64,000 nt of DNA. Origin: Micractinium sp. NFX-FRZ (Eukaryota > Chlorophyta > Trebouxiophyceae > Chlorellales > Chlorellaceae). The position numbers and the translations under genes were made by a program. The notes under the pieces were generated by a model. That model did no database searches and was not told the origin of the DNA. It saw only the letters and a program-made list of their open reading frames with translations. The stretch lies in contig JAPTJF010000008.1 in the NCBI GenBank assembly GCA_029339195.1, positions 1-64,000 of the forward strand. Reading direction: 5' to 3'. Below, piece after piece: positions 10,660-22,714 of the stretch (positions are counted from its first letter, which is position 1; each line of letters begins with the position of its first letter).

Positions 10660-11522
10660 ATGGCCAAGCGCATGCGAGAGGACGACGGGCCTTCCCAGGT
10701 GCGCGCAGTGCCGCTTCAACTCACTTGTTCAGCGTCTTGTAGCGCTGCCCGCACTTACAGGCACGCCGCATGACCATGCAGATCGTGACCGAGGAGCGCG
10801 GTACCAAGCGGCACGCCGCTGAGGAGGCCTGGCCGCTGCCCGAGGTGCGCAGCCCGCCCGTTCCCCGCCCACCGCCCGACGCGCCGCTGCCCTTTACCCG
10901 TTGCGCTTGCTGCTTGCATGACAGCCGTGCAGTTCTGGTACCATCGGGCCTGGGCTGCTGCACATGGAGAAGCCGCCCGCTTGTCGTGCACCCATTTTTG
11001 TTGCTGGTGCCGGCGTGCTGCGTGCCCGCATGTTACCTGCCAGCGCAACCTCTCGTGGCTACCGCAACCACCTGTGGCCATGTGCCGCAAGCACTCACCT
11101 GTCTTACTGACCTCGCACAGTGCTTCTACCCTCTGCAGAACTGCCAGCACGCAGCGGCCCCGGGATGGGAGCTTCTGCTGCCCGGCAAGCAGCAGGGCGC
11201 GGCGCCCCCAGGCCACCCGTTGGCTGGCGAGCCGCTGCGCCCTGCCAACCAGGCTGCAGCCGCGGCGGCGGCGGCAGCAGCGGCCAGCCACCACTCGCAG
11301 CAGCAGCAGCAGCAGCAGCACGCGCATGCAGCAGCGGCGGCGGCAGCGGAAGCAGGATTAGCAGGGCTAGCACCCAGCAGCATTGATATCGACTGGCACA
11401 GCCCTGAGCAGGTGGCAGCACTGCTGCGCATGCTGCACGTCGAGCGCCTGCAGCGGCATGGGCAGCAGCTGCCACAAGAATACCGCAGCACCCCTGGCGG
11501 CAGCGGACAGGCGCAGCAGTAA
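10660..11522 (+). CDS. Hypothetical Ala/Gln-rich protein
   Basis: Not recognised. Modelled as three exons, 10660-10698, 10761-10844 and 11121-11522, phase 0 throughout, giving 174 residues. It begins MAKRMREDDGPSQARRMTMQ and includes a short conserved-looking piece, CFYPLQNCQHAAAPGWELL. Poly-Ala and poly-Gln runs follow, and it ends with a helical stretch containing PEQVAALLRMLHVERLQRHG. The start was chosen because it is the first ATG after the divergent promoter and gives clean GT/AG junctions. The reading frame also stays open through the second intron, so intron retention is possible. The basic N-terminus could be nuclear-targeting (inference). Confidence 0.5.
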
Positions 11523-12602
11523 CGTGGCGCCTAGCTGCACAGCACAGCGGGCGCGCTGCAGCACCCACGTCCGTGCAAGCAGTGCAGTGGCCACTGCAGC
11601 AGCTGCAGCTCTGGCCGTGCAAGCCACTCCCAGAAGGGACAGCCCAGCTGAGCGAGCCAGGCGCTTCATGCCATCATTCAAACCCACATCAACTCAAGCT
11701 TCAGCAGCAGCAGCAGCAGCAGTAGGTAGCGGCAGGCATGCACACAGCCAAATGCGGCTGCTTAGGTAGGGACCCCCCACTCAGCAAGTCAGCAGTGCAG
11801 CTAGGCGCAGCATTGCTTCCAGGCAAGTAGGCAGGCTGGCCTGCTGGCACCCAGCAGCAGCCCCCCTGTACCAACACCTGCTAGTCTAGAGAAAGGCCAC
11901 CCCCCCCCTCTGCTCCAACCTCTGTACCACCTACCACCACCATCAACAGCGCACCGCCCAACCCGCGAGTGTGCGGTGTTTTTGTCTCCAATCAGTACGC
12001 GTCCTCTCTGCTCCCCCTTCCCTGCTCCCTACTCGGCCCCCTGCTGCCTTGCCGTCCCCTGTTCTTTCGTTTTCTCCCCACGACATTATGACTCACTTGA
12101 CACACAGAACATGGCCCCGGGCGGCCCCCACGTGTACACTCATACTCAGGCCACACCCCGTTTTCCTGTCCACTGCCTGCTTCCCTCCTCTTGACAGCTC
12201 GCCCGGCCTGGGCGGCATTCGCCCATGCATGCGCCCCGCCACCACGACCCTTCCTGTGCCCACGTCGTCCTCGGCACCGCATGGACTGTACCCTTTTAAC
12301 ACACTCTCGGCTACCAGCTCCCTGCCTGTCAGGCAGGCACCAACAGCAGCAACACATTGTAACCTGACAAGTGCCCTACTCGGCGCACGCTGTGCACCGG
12401 TTCAGCCTGTCCCCACCGGTCCCCTGTGGCTTGCCCCTAGCTGTCCCCTGGGCTGGTCGGCACACAGAGTCTGCTGTTGAGGGCCACTAGCTCGAGGCCA
12501 GGTTACAAGGGGTTGTGTGAGGCTACATCAAAACGGAGGGGTAACCATACCAAGCAGCCAGGGCGCTGGGGCAAGCACAGCGCCCCGCCCAGCTTGCAAC
12601 AC
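11523..12602. other. Convergent 3' region
   Basis: No gene supported. It contains the 3' UTRs of the converging hypothetical gene (+) and VPS26 (-). On the minus strand TGTAA (plus TTACA, 12503-12507) lies ~95 bases after the VPS26 stop and is a plausible green-algal polyadenylation signal. Confidence 0.45.
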
Positions 12603-15600
12603 TCAAGCACTTCCGTCGCCAAGCGGCGAGGCGGCGACCGTCGGAGCCTCGTCCGCCGGGGGTGCCGCCAGTGGCAGTTGCTGCTCCCCCTGCTGCTGCT
12701 CCTGCTGCTGTGTCGCAACGGAGGCACCTCCGTCTGCCGCCGCTGCGCGATCCGCGTGCGCCGAAGCCGCGTCGCCCACGCTGCTGCTGCTGCCGCCTGC
12801 CGGCATGATGTGCCCCCGCCCCAGCGGTCCCGACATCAGCGCCCGGGCCTCCTCCGCCGCCTCCGCGCTCCCATCACCCGCCTGGCCCGCTGCTGCCGCC
12901 GCCTGCACCTGCGCCAGCGCAGCGCCCACAGGCACCCCCGCGCCTGCTGCCGCCGCCCCTGCTGCCGCCGCCCCCTCGCCCTTGGCGGGTGGGGTGCCAC
13001 CAGCGCCGCCCAGCTGGGGGGGCGGCAGCGACATCATGCGGCGCGGCAGCTGGGCCGCCGGCAGCTGCTGCTCCTCCTGGGGGCTCAGGCGGTACAGCAT
13101 GATCTCCTGTAGAAGCAAGAAGAAGAAAAAGAAGAAAGTTACGTTCTTAGGCGTTGGTTGAGGAAACCGGCAGAGGAGCGGGCCATGATGTCCTGCACGC
13201 ATGGCGGCACGGGGTGGGTGGGATGAGGAGGGGATGAGGGGAGGGAAGCGAGGGAGCTGCCCGTCCAGCCTGCCCACATCCACCCCAGCACCCCCCTGCC
13301 TTGTGTTCTTAGGTATCTCATACCCATGAAGCTGGAACCGCGGCCGTTCGCACCTCTCACCCACACCTGTCACGCCTGCTTGCCCACCCGACCTGCTGCC
13401 AGCGGTCCTTGTGCACCCGCACCACGAGGCAGACGCACACCTCCTGCAGCCCATTGGCACTGCCCCGACCTGCAGCATCCCTGCAGCGCATGCATCGCCC
13501 TCACCTGCTGCTTGAAGTAGCGGCGGTCCTCTTCGTCCACCAGCACCAGGTTGAGGAAGTAGCGCACAGAGAACTTGTGGAACACGTTTTCGTAGGAGGG
13601 GGAGACGTCGTAGGGACGCAGCGACAGGCTGCAGCAGGGGCAACGGTGGGGAGGAGGGAGAATACTCAGATTCACAGGCAGAAGAAGTGAGGACATAGGG
13701 AGAGGCCTGCGTAGGGACGGGCTGCAACGAGGGAAGGGAAGATTTGAAGCGGAAGCAGCGGGCTGGGCTATACAGGAGGGAAGCACAGGAGCGGGAGAGG
13801 TCGGTGGGCTGCAGCTGCACGCTGCTTGGGTTGGCTGGTGTCTTTACGCCTGCCCGCCTGCCTGCACTTCCCCAGCTGCCCTGCCCTGCACCTTGGCTGC
13901 CCCTCCCCGCACCCGCCTCATTCTACCCCGACTCCCGTCCCACCTGCTCCATGCCCCCGCCCTGCCCCCGCACACCACCCCTGCCACCGCTCACCCACCC
14001 CACGCACCGGATGGGTATGCTCTCCCCCCGCACGGGCGCTCCATCCATGATCTCATACTTGGCCACCGTCTCTGTGGCAGGTGAGCCAGCGAGGGGCAGA
14101 GTGAGCATTGGGTGGAGGAGGGGCAGAGGGCAGGTGAAACAGCGAGGGACAGGCACAGAGTGAGCACCAGGCGGAGGACACGGCAAAGATGAAGATGATA
14201 TGAATTAGTTGCCTAGCTGCCGTCCCAGGCAGGCAGGCACAAGTGGAACAACACAGCAGAGCACCGAGAAGCTGGCAGGGGGGAGGAGAGGGCGGGGCAC
14301 GACCCCACGCCCGACAGTTTCCCCTCAGCCCTTCCCCACCCTGCGCCCCTGCGCTCCACTGCACGCACCCGACTCGCTCTTGGCTGCCGCCCCCGCCCCC
14401 GACGTCTCCCGCCGCCGGATCTCCAGCTCCATGTGCTTCAGCTTGATGCGCACCTGGGGATCAAGTAGTTATGGGGGAAATTTGTGGGTTTTTTTTGTTT
14501 TATTTCTTAGTTAGGGCCAGGGAGGACAAGGGGTGAGCCCCGTGACTAACCCTGTGACGGCTGCGACACATCCCCAGCTCCAGCAAACCCCCACATGAAA
14601 GCTGAACTCAGGCTACGCTGTTCACCTCACTGCATGCAAGCACTCAGCCCACCAGGAGGAAGTGGATGCACCCTGCACCTGCCGCCCGTGTTCACCTGTC
14701 AGCAGCCCCACATGAACGAACAAGTACAAAATCAAGCGCTCGGCTCACCAGGAGGAAGTGGATGCGTCCGAGCACGGTGTCGCTGAGGTGGTAGGCCCCC
14801 CGGTCGTACTCAAACTCAATGTGCAGGCAGTCCTCAATGCCCACCTCCATCTGCCGGGGGAGGGCCAACAAATCAACAGCACGCGCGCGTGGTGCGATGG
14901 CAGGTCGGTGCAGCGCAGGCAGCACAGGGTGCAGGGGGATGGTGCCAGTGGGCCGGGCAGGCTGATCAAAGGACGTGCCGCATGCGACACCTGCACCGCC
15001 CTCCCCACCCCTCACCACTTCCATGGGCGGATCCGCCTGGGAGAGGTGCACCCACCAAAGTGCGGCCCCTCACCACGCTCTGCCCCGGCCTCCTTCCTCA
15101 TTCCCAGTACCGGCCCACCCCTCACCTTGATGGGCGGCCCGGCGGGGGGCGCCGCCTGGGAGTTGCGCACCCAGAAGGGGTGGTCCTTCACCACGCTCTG
15201 CCCCATCCCCCGCTGCACCGTCACGCGCAGCATGTAGCGCACTTGGGCCTGCAGGGGGGCGGAGCACGGGGTAGGGGGTAAGAGAGGTGGGAGACAGCGG
15301 CTTACAAAGGGTCGGGCGGTGGACAACTGGACACTCCTCTGTCCCTGCCCTCCCCTGCCCTTCTTTACAGGAGCATACTACTCCACCTGCCCTCGTTTGG
15401 CTCTGTGACCTCAACTGCACAGCACCGCAATCTGCTCACCCTACTCCTCTCTTATCCGCCATACTCCATGCTGCATGCACTACAAACTGACAGCGCCCCC
15501 CCCCACTCCTCTCTTATCCCCCCTCCTCCATGCTGCGTAAGGCACCCACCTGCGAGCCGCGGTACGACTCGTACGGCATCTCCACGGCGCTGAACTCAAA

Positions 15601-17024
15601 GGGCAGCGCCACCTGGGTGCTGAGGTCCCCGGGGGGCGCCAGGTCGCGCACTGTGCGGGGCAAAGCAATGGAAACACACACAGAAGTTGGGACCAGTGGG
15701 GGGGCAAGCGGGGGCGCCAGGTCGCGCACTGTGCGGGGCACAGCAACAACAGTAAGCACAAGTTGGACCCCGTGGGGGGCAAGCAGGGGCGAGAGGGGAG
15801 GGGAGGGCTGAGGGCAGCGGCGAAGAGGAGCAGGCACCCAATAGCAACAACCGCCAGTGCCCTACTGCCACCTCCCTAGGGGCTGGCTGCTGGAAAGCAG
15901 CCATCATCTGCAGGCATGCCGGCTGCACAACGCCGGATCCGGCGGTGTGTGGGGTAATGCAGGCCCCTCTGCCCTGCCTACTTGCCTGCCCGCTCTGAAT
16001 CCCAAACCCGTCCACCCACACAGTCCTCTGCCCCTGCCTGAACCCCCGTGCAACACAAGGACTGCCAGTTCTGTGTTGTTTGTCACGCTCCCACTTCCCC
16101 CCTCACCCAGCGACAGGAACTGGTGTGGGTGCCCCTTCTCCGCCGCCAGCTCCACCTCCCCCAGCAGCTGCACCCGTATGCCCTGGTGGTCGGCACGCTT
16201 GCCGGGGATGGGCGTCACCTTGACCTGCAGGCAGGTACAGGAAGGCACAGGTCAGCTGGCAGGCAACAAAGGTGCAGACACCGCAGATGGACAGGGAGAG
16301 TGGAAAGGGGTAGAGAGTGTGCTCTGAAACATGGGTAGTCTGCTACTTGGGGGTGGGCGGCACCTTGACCGGGTGGCAAAGCGGTGCTGGGTGATAGCGC
16401 CAGGGACCTGGGAAGCGCTCATGCGAGGCGCAGGGCTACGTGCAGCTTTGCAGGGGGCGGCCCGCAGGTAGCCGAGCATTTGCACGGGCGACAGACGCCG
16501 ATCTGGCCGCAGCAACATGCTCTGTGCACTACTTCTTGAAACCCACAATCCCGATGTGAGGGCTGCACGACGAGGGCAACCAGACTGCACCCAGCGCCAG
16601 GCGACAGACAGCGGCAGCCAGACCCAGCACCCAGCGCCCCAGGACCCAGCACCCATTCAGCACCCCACCTCTCCAGCGATGGTATCCTTGCTGGCAAACA
16701 GCGGCAGGCTCTCCACCTCATCTCGCTTGTTCTTCAGGCTGATGCTGGCGGGCGGGCCGCCGGGCGCGCCTGCCGCTGCGCTCGGGCGCACCTCCAGCTG
16801 CACCGTGCAGGCGGCCGAGCCCACAAGCCCGCCAAACAGCTTGTTCTGCAGAAGGTGAGGTGAAAAGTTTGAGCAGGAGGACGCGCAGGAGTGGACAACG
16901 TCGTAAGCAAGCGCGGTTCAGGCAGACGCCCTGCACCGGCCGGAGCACCGCCGCCACCGCCCTGTTCCTTTGCGCGCAGCTTGCCGGTTTCACCGTTAGC
17001 CACGCTCTCCGGTGCACTCACCAT
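12603..17024 (-). CDS. VPS26: Retromer subunit VPS26
   Basis: Ten exons on the minus strand: 17024-17022, 16845-16669, 16224-16107, 15650-15550, 15248-15126, 14850-14749, 14453-14369, 14071-14008, 13628-13505 and 13106-12603 (466 residues). VPS26 is the arrestin-fold subunit of the VPS26-VPS29-VPS35 cargo-recognition trimer of the endosome-to-Golgi retromer. Diagnostic blocks in order: DHQGIRVQLLGEVEL, MEVGIEDCLHIEFEYDR, AKYEIMDGAPVRGESIPIR and FLNLVLVDEEDRRYFKQQ. The last is nearly invariant from yeast to human. The N-terminus starts at NKLFGGLVGSAACTV, as in other VPS26 proteins. The first coding exon is just the ATG, directly followed by GTGAGT. The C-terminus has ~150 extra Ala/Gln/Gly-rich residues not found in animal VPS26. 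Confidence 0.95.
15635..15785. repeat. ~75 bp tandem duplication across a VPS26 acceptor
   Basis: Units 15635-15709 and 15710-15785 share GGCGCCAGGTCGCGCACTGT and a later AGTTGGGACC/AGTTGGACCC block. The first unit contains the real acceptor and first bases of VPS26 exon 4 (minus strand); the second lies inside the intron and retains a usable AG. Confidence 0.8.
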
Positions 17025-17384
17025 GGCGCCTGGACTGGTCCAGCGCGGGCCTTGCTAGCAGGGAACGCGCTAGTTTTGTGCGCGAGTGAGGCTCTCGCGG
17101 GGAGGACCCCCGGTGGCTTTGGTGCCCCTGCAAGCCTTGGGGTGCCGCGATCGCCGGGAGAGGCGGCACTTGCAGGCTGCAGGGCAAGTCAACTCCAGAC
17201 CACTGGCGGAGGCTCCTCTGCACTGCTATATGTGGCGAGATCGGGTGATCAGAGGCAACGGCGGCAAAAGAAGCCCCTCGTGCGCCCCATGCTGTGGTGC
17301 TGGCCTCGACATGAGTTTGCTGCGCCAAGCCCGATGCTTTGCGGCATCGAGCTTTTCCAAAACTCGTCTGGACGAGTGGTGCAC
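17025..17384. promoter_or_regulatory. Divergent promoter region, VPS26 / mTERF-like
   Basis: VPS26 (minus) starts at 17024 and the mTERF-like gene (plus) starts at 17385, 17334 or 17289. The two genes therefore share this interval as a bidirectional promoter. No TATA box recognised. Confidence 0.4.
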
Positions 17385-17826
17385 ATGTATCTCAATACCA
17401 GCAACGCCAAGAACCCCTCGCCAAGCGCATCGGCATGTCGCCTTGCCAGCTCGGTGTCGTTGCACTCCCAGCAGCCTCCATCCACATTGCGACGCATTCA
17501 AAATGCCAGCAGAGCAGCGCCACAAGCCGATGGGGGTTCCCTGCAGCGCCAGCGGCGGTGCCACCGGCAGTGGCGGCAGGCAGCGGCGGCGGAGGGCGGC
17601 TGGGCAGACACAATAACAGAGCTGCTGTGTGAGGACGGGGCCTGGGATGCCGGCAGTCCTCACCTGCAAGCATGCATACAAAGAGCAGACCAGCTGACAC
17701 AATGGCTGACAGAGCACGAGGTTGGGCTGCAGCTGGCTGTGCAACTCGCTCTGAGCCAGTGTCGTGCCGAGGCAGCAGGCGGCGGTGACGACGTCTCTGG
17801 CAATGGCAGCAGCCCTGACAGCAGCA

Positions 17827-17858
<32 letters not shown>

Positions 17859-19395
17859 GGTGACCCCAGCAGCAGCAGCCCCATCGACACTGCCGTCGGC
17901 GGCACCGCCTCCTCCCCCTCCCTGCTGCCCCTCCAAGCCAAGTTCCTTCTGTTCCGGCGTCTGACCAGCGGCGAACCTGGGTGGGGCACCGCACTGGCGC
18001 GGGTGCTGGCTGACAGCGAGGCAGCTATGTTGCTGCCAGCTGGCGACAGCGAGGCAGCGCTGCGCTTTGCATGCGCGCAGCTGCAGCGCCTTCAGCTGCA
18101 CCGCCGGCGGTACGAGCAGCTGCACAACCCCTACAGCCTGCCCCGCCTGTTCCTGCTGCACTCCGGCATCGGCGGCGCCCTGCTGGCGCAGCACCCACGT
18201 GGCTTCCAGGAGCGCGCCGCCCCCTGGCTGCGCCGCCAGCTGGGCTGGGGCGACGCTGAGCTGGCGGGTGCTGCGCTGTCGCCACACTTCTCAGAGCTCT
18301 GCCAGCTGGACCTGGCGGCAGCCCAGGCAGCATTGGACTGGCTCACAAGCACTGCAGGGCTCAGCCAGCAGCAGGCAGCCGCGCTGCTGGCGCCACCCGG
18401 GCTACGCCTGCTGGCGGCCCCGCAAGAGCAGCAGGCGTTGGAACAGGCGCGCTGCAAGCAGCTGGCGGCCGCGTGGGGCGTGTCGCTGGGCGTGGCAGCA
18501 GTGCTGACACTGGCGCAGCAGCCGCTGACAGCCAGTGGGGCGGAGCTGACGGGGCGACTGGCGGACACACTGCAGGTAAGGGACGGTGTGGGGCAGGCAA
18601 GGAGGACTGACCGGTACTGGAGGCAGGCTCCTGCACCCTCAGCCCGACGATGCTCCCTCCTGCCCACACGCTGTGCCTGCTATGAAACCCACCTGGCCTG
18701 CCTCCTCTGCATTGCCCTCCCTCCCACACCTTTCCCCACCAGCCCTGCATTTGATCACACTTTCTCATGGCTCGCACATATCACTGCAGGGCACTGTGGG
18801 CATGAGCGAGGCGCAAGTCCTTGAGTTTGTGCTCAGCGGAGGCCTGGACGGGGGCTGCGCCCGCAGCGAGGCAGCCCTGGACCGAGCTTTTGCCCGGCTG
18901 AAGCAGCTGCTGCTGGTAGGGCACAGGGGCGTATGGCCGGGAGGGGAGGGGAGGGAAGGGGGCGGGCGGAGAGGGGAGGGCACATCAGTGTGGGGCAACC
19001 CTGGTGTGAGGGTGGGAGGCAGGTAGGATGAGGTAGCCACCTGAGGCGCTCGGCCTACTTGTAGAGGCCGCTTGCTTGAATGCCTGCCTTCCTCCCCTTG
19101 ACCTGCTTGTATAAGAAGGATTGCCACTGCCCGGCCTGCTCATAAGCATCACCGCACCCTGCCCGACAGCCCCTGCTCTGTGTACCGCCCTCACCATCAA
19201 CCTCAGCCCCACCCCTGCCTCTGGTCCCATCAGGTGCACGGCAGCTGGGCTGCAGTGGCAGCAGCCCTGGTGGATCAGCCGGAGCAGCTCAGCATGTCTT
19301 GGCAGGGCCTGGGGAGCCTGCTTGACCAGCCGCAGCAGCGGGCAGGGTGGCGGGCGGCAGGGGCAATGCTGGCGGCAGTGGAGGAGGAGGGCTGA
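17385..19395 (+). CDS. Divergent mTERF-like organelle protein
   Basis: Three exons: 17385-18575, 18790-18915 and 19234-19395 (492 residues from ATG 17385). In-frame ATGs at 17289 and 17334 are alternatives; 17385 was preferred because it gives a leader without acidic residues, rich in Ser/Ala/Arg, typical of organelle targeting. mTERF proteins are stacked ~35-residue helical repeats that bind organelle nucleic acid and affect transcription, splicing or ribosome assembly. From about residue 190 on there are repeated patterns such as GLSQQQAAALLAPPGLRLLA and helices with regular Leu spacing. These resemble degenerate mTERF repeats but lack strong family motifs. A Ser-rich run interrupts the middle. 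The gene could instead be another alpha-solenoid, so the name is tentative. Confidence 0.5.
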
Positions 19396-20161
19396 GATGA
19401 GCATGGCCTGCTGCGATGCTAGGCCAGCAATCGGCGTACGTGTCTCAGCTTGCAGCGTTGCAATAGTGGAGGTGTCAATGTGGCAGGAAAGACCTGCAGC
19501 GATTCAGACACATCTGGGCCACATGTTTGGGTTGGCCAGGATATGCAGGTGCACAGGTTGAGAATCAAGCAAGGTCAGCTGCGCTGCTGCTGGCTCTGAG
19601 CCCATGCTGCTGTGCTGCCATGCTAGTGTTGCTGCCGCTGGGCGAAGCCTTGGGCTTGGCGCCGCTTTTCTTCTACTGTTGTGTGGGCTGGTGCAGGCCT
19701 GTAAAGATTGTATAGCTCATTCGGTGCACAATTTTGAGTACATTTGGGTGCAGCTTCCACTTTTGGGCGCCAGCCGCCAGGAAAGACGAGCAGGCACCTG
19801 CAGCGTGACTTGCAGGCTAAGCCCATGGGAGAAACGTGCCCCGAGGGAATGGAGCGCAAAGGAGTACACAGAATGAGCCTTGAGCCTAAAAAAGGTTGCT
19901 TCTGGTCAGCATGCCCTGCAGCACCGGCAACGCGTGGAGTGCAGCCCAAGAAAGCAGCGCCATGCGACGGGTGTCCAGTCGCCCACCCAAGCACGTTGCC
20001 CCGTTTCTGGCTGAACAGCTTGCGTAAGCGTACCCCTTGGGCAGGATTGGCCACACAGACGCCTCTGTCGGAGGCAGGAAACGTGCGACCACACAGACAC
20101 CTTCGCGCTGCAGCGCCCCCAGCTCACACGCACGTGCACGTGAGCGGGCGCAGAAGGCGGC
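19396..20161. other. Promoter region of GATA-like gene 1
   Basis: No gene supported. From 19980 to the start codon the sequence is identical to 23415-23596 upstream of gene 2. From about 19755 to 19979 similarity to about 23205-23414 is recognisable but imperfect. Confidence 0.5.
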
Positions 20162-20390
20162 ATGACGGACCACAGCCCTGCCGAGGCAGCATCGGGGCTC
20201 GTGGCAGTGGCAGGCGGCGCCCTCGGAGCGCCCGCGGCGGCAGCGGCGGCTGCAGGCGGCGCCCTGGGTGAAGCGCTGGGGCTGGAGGCTTCCCCGAGCC
20301 AGCAGCTGGGCACGCCCCAGCAGCATAGCCACCATCAGCTGCCTGTGCCGCTGAGCAGCCGATACCCACGGCTGGCAGGTGAGGGGGCAG
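19980..20390 (+). repeat. Near-identical 5' block, copy 1
   Basis: About 406 bases covering the proximal promoter, all of exon 1 and the donor of GATA-like gene 1 match 23415-23825 with offset 3435 and no gaps. The only mismatch I could find up to the shared GGGGGCA is at codon Tyr/Asp (CGATAC versus CGAGAC). Confidence 0.85.
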
Positions 20391-22714
20391 GGCTGTGAGT
20401 CGCACATGTGTTTCCTCATCTGCACTACTGGCGGCACTACTGTACTGGTTTCCACTGCATGTAGAAGGAAACCCGACACTTGAATCACTTGGTACGTGTT
20501 GCCACCCTCAGGTCGCTGCACTGAGCATGGCTTCCAACCCTGCAACCCTGGTTGTGCAGCAGCTGGCACTGCCGCCGGCCACCAGCAGGCGCCGCCAGCG
20601 GTGCCAGCAGTGCGGCAGCACCCGAGCAAGCAGCAGCAGCCCAGGCGGGAGTTAGTGGGGCTGCGGCTTGTGAGCAGTGAAGAGCAGCTGGGGGATGGTG
20701 CACAGGAGCAGGCACAGCTGGGTGCAGAGGAGGTGGAAGGGGTGGAGGCAGCGGAGGGGGCACCGCAGCAGCAGCAGCCGACCTGCTCACACTGCCAGGG
20801 CAAGGTTACCACCCTGAAACGTTTCAGGCACCCGGGCACTGGTGCTGAGCTGTGCGGTTCGTGCCGCTACTACCTTGGAAGCCATGGCGGGCAGCTGCCG
20901 GAGCTGCAGCCGGAGGAGGGGGAGGAGCAGGAGGCGGAGGAGGGGGAGGAGCAGGAGGCGGAGGAGGAGGAGCAGGGGACGCAACAGACTGTATGCTCCC
21001 ATTGCGGCCAAATGCAGGCTGCTACACACAGCTGGCGGCGGCACCCAGTCACGCGTGAGCGGCTGTGCCGAAACTGCCGCAGTTTTCTTGACAAGCATGG
21101 GGTGCTGCCAATGCTGGTGCTGGATGGCCACCTCGGGATGCGCCGGTGCCTGCCCTCAGCAGCCGGGCAGCAGCAGAAGGCAGCGGAAGAGGAGGAGGAG
21201 GAGGAGGAGGAGGAGGAGCAGGGGAAGCAGCAGGCAGTGTGCTCCCACTGCAGGCAGACAGCGGCGGCGCACAACTGGCGGCGGCACCCAGTCACGGGCG
21301 AGCGGCTGTGCCGCAACTGCCGCTGGTTCTATGTCAAGAATAGGATGCTGCCAGTGCTGGTGCGTGATGGCCACGGTGCGATGCTGCGGTGCCTGCCGTC
21401 AGCAGCAGGGCAGCAGCAGACAGCAGGGGAGGGCGAGGGGGAGGGAGAGGCGGCGGCAACGGCGGCGGCAGAGCAGGAGGAGGAGGAGCAACAGCAGTCT
21501 GAGTGCTCTCGCTGCGGCCAACTGTTTGCCAGGCAGCACAGGAGGCGGCACCCCACCACCGGCGAGCCGCTGTGCCCCAGGTGCCGCAGCTTTCTTGACA
21601 GCGGCGAGCAGCTGCCAGTGCTGGAGGAGGGCAGCCAGGGGGTGCTGCACCGGCAGAGGACGCCCTCACCGCCCCCCCAGCAGCGGCAGCAGCAGCCCTC
21701 GCGGCAGGTGGAGCAGGAGCAGCAGCGGCTGCTGCGGCAGCTGCGCCGGCAGCAGCAGCAGCAAGAGCAGCAGGACAGGGAGGCACACAGGGAGGAGGCT
21801 GGCAGGGGCAGGCGGCGTGCCCGTTCGCATGGCGTCTGTGAGGGCACTTCATCTGCTGCCGCTGCCGCCGCAGCAGCAGCAGCAGGCCAGCACAACAAGC
21901 GACGGCGGCATGGTGGCACTGCGCAGCCTCAGCAGCACCAGCCTCAGCAAACGGAGCCAGAGCAGCGGCAGCGCGAGCAGCAGGAGCAGGCTCCGCGGCA
22001 GCGCGAGCCCCAGCAGCAGCAGCAGCAGCAACAGCATCAGCAGCAGCAGCGGGCAGGTCCGCATGCCGTGGCAGCAGCAGCAGGGGAACCGCCCTGTCAG
22101 GCCGCAGCAGCACCCCAAGCACAAGCAGCTGCGGCAGCTGCGCCCGAGCAGCCTGGCCCGGCAGCTGCCCCGCCACCTCTATCGGACGCTGGATGGGCGC
22201 AGGCATGCGCCCGCTCAGCCCCGCTGCTTGCGCAGTGTGGGGTGTCAGACGAAGATGCACAGGTGGGTAGGGTTGAGGGTTGCAGGACAGCCATGGTCGA
22301 GCGGGTTTGAAGGGCAACTGCAGGGCAACTGAGAATCGCAGAGCGGGTCGTGGAGCCTTGAACCGTTTCCTTGGCATGTTGTTCTGGCTGATTAACGGGG
22401 CCGTGCCTCACTTGTGGCTGCAACCTCGGCCTGCCCACCTGCCTGCCTGCCTGCCTGCCTCCCTGAGAGCCTATTGAGGCTGTGCGCAGCTTCCCATTCA
22501 AGGCACATGCACCTCCCTGCCTCCCCTTCCCGGCGGCCAGGCGTTTGAGCTGGCCTTGTGGCAGGAGCGGCAGGCCGGCTTTGCGAAGGTGTTGACGCTG
22601 GCTGAGCAAGGCAAGGCAGCGCTGACACAGCGATGGGTGTCGAACCTGCTGCAGCAGCCGCAAGCACCACAGCTGCCAACGGCACGGCAGCAGCAGCAGC
22701 AGCAGCAGCGTTGA
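20162..22714 (+). CDS. Four-finger GATA-like zinc-finger protein (gene 1 of 3)
   Basis: Exons 20162-20378, 20560-22262 and 22541-22714 (697 residues). An alternative acceptor at 20511 would add 16 in-frame residues; 20560 is preferred because paralogue 3 can only use the corresponding site. Exon 2 encodes four fingers of form C-x2-C-x(19-20)-C-x2-C beginning near 20782, 20993, 21240 and 21502. Each carries a W/R-R-x-HP-x-T-x-x-x-LC core followed by CRxF and a Leu-Pro-x-Leu end, closely like the GATA finger core (CxNC...WRR...LCNAC). Acidic Glu spacers separate them. A basic/Gln-rich region and then a conserved C-terminal domain follow (DAGWAQACARSAPLLAQCGV, continued in exon 3 by GFAKVLTLAEQGKAAL). 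Likely a nuclear DNA-binding protein; the target is unknown. Confidence 0.75.

Noticed and set aside
19886..20839. 317-codon minus-strand frame repeated at 23342-24250
   Set aside because: Its conservation between the two loci is explained by the near-identical duplicated promoter/exon 1 block; the codons mirror the plus-strand gene.
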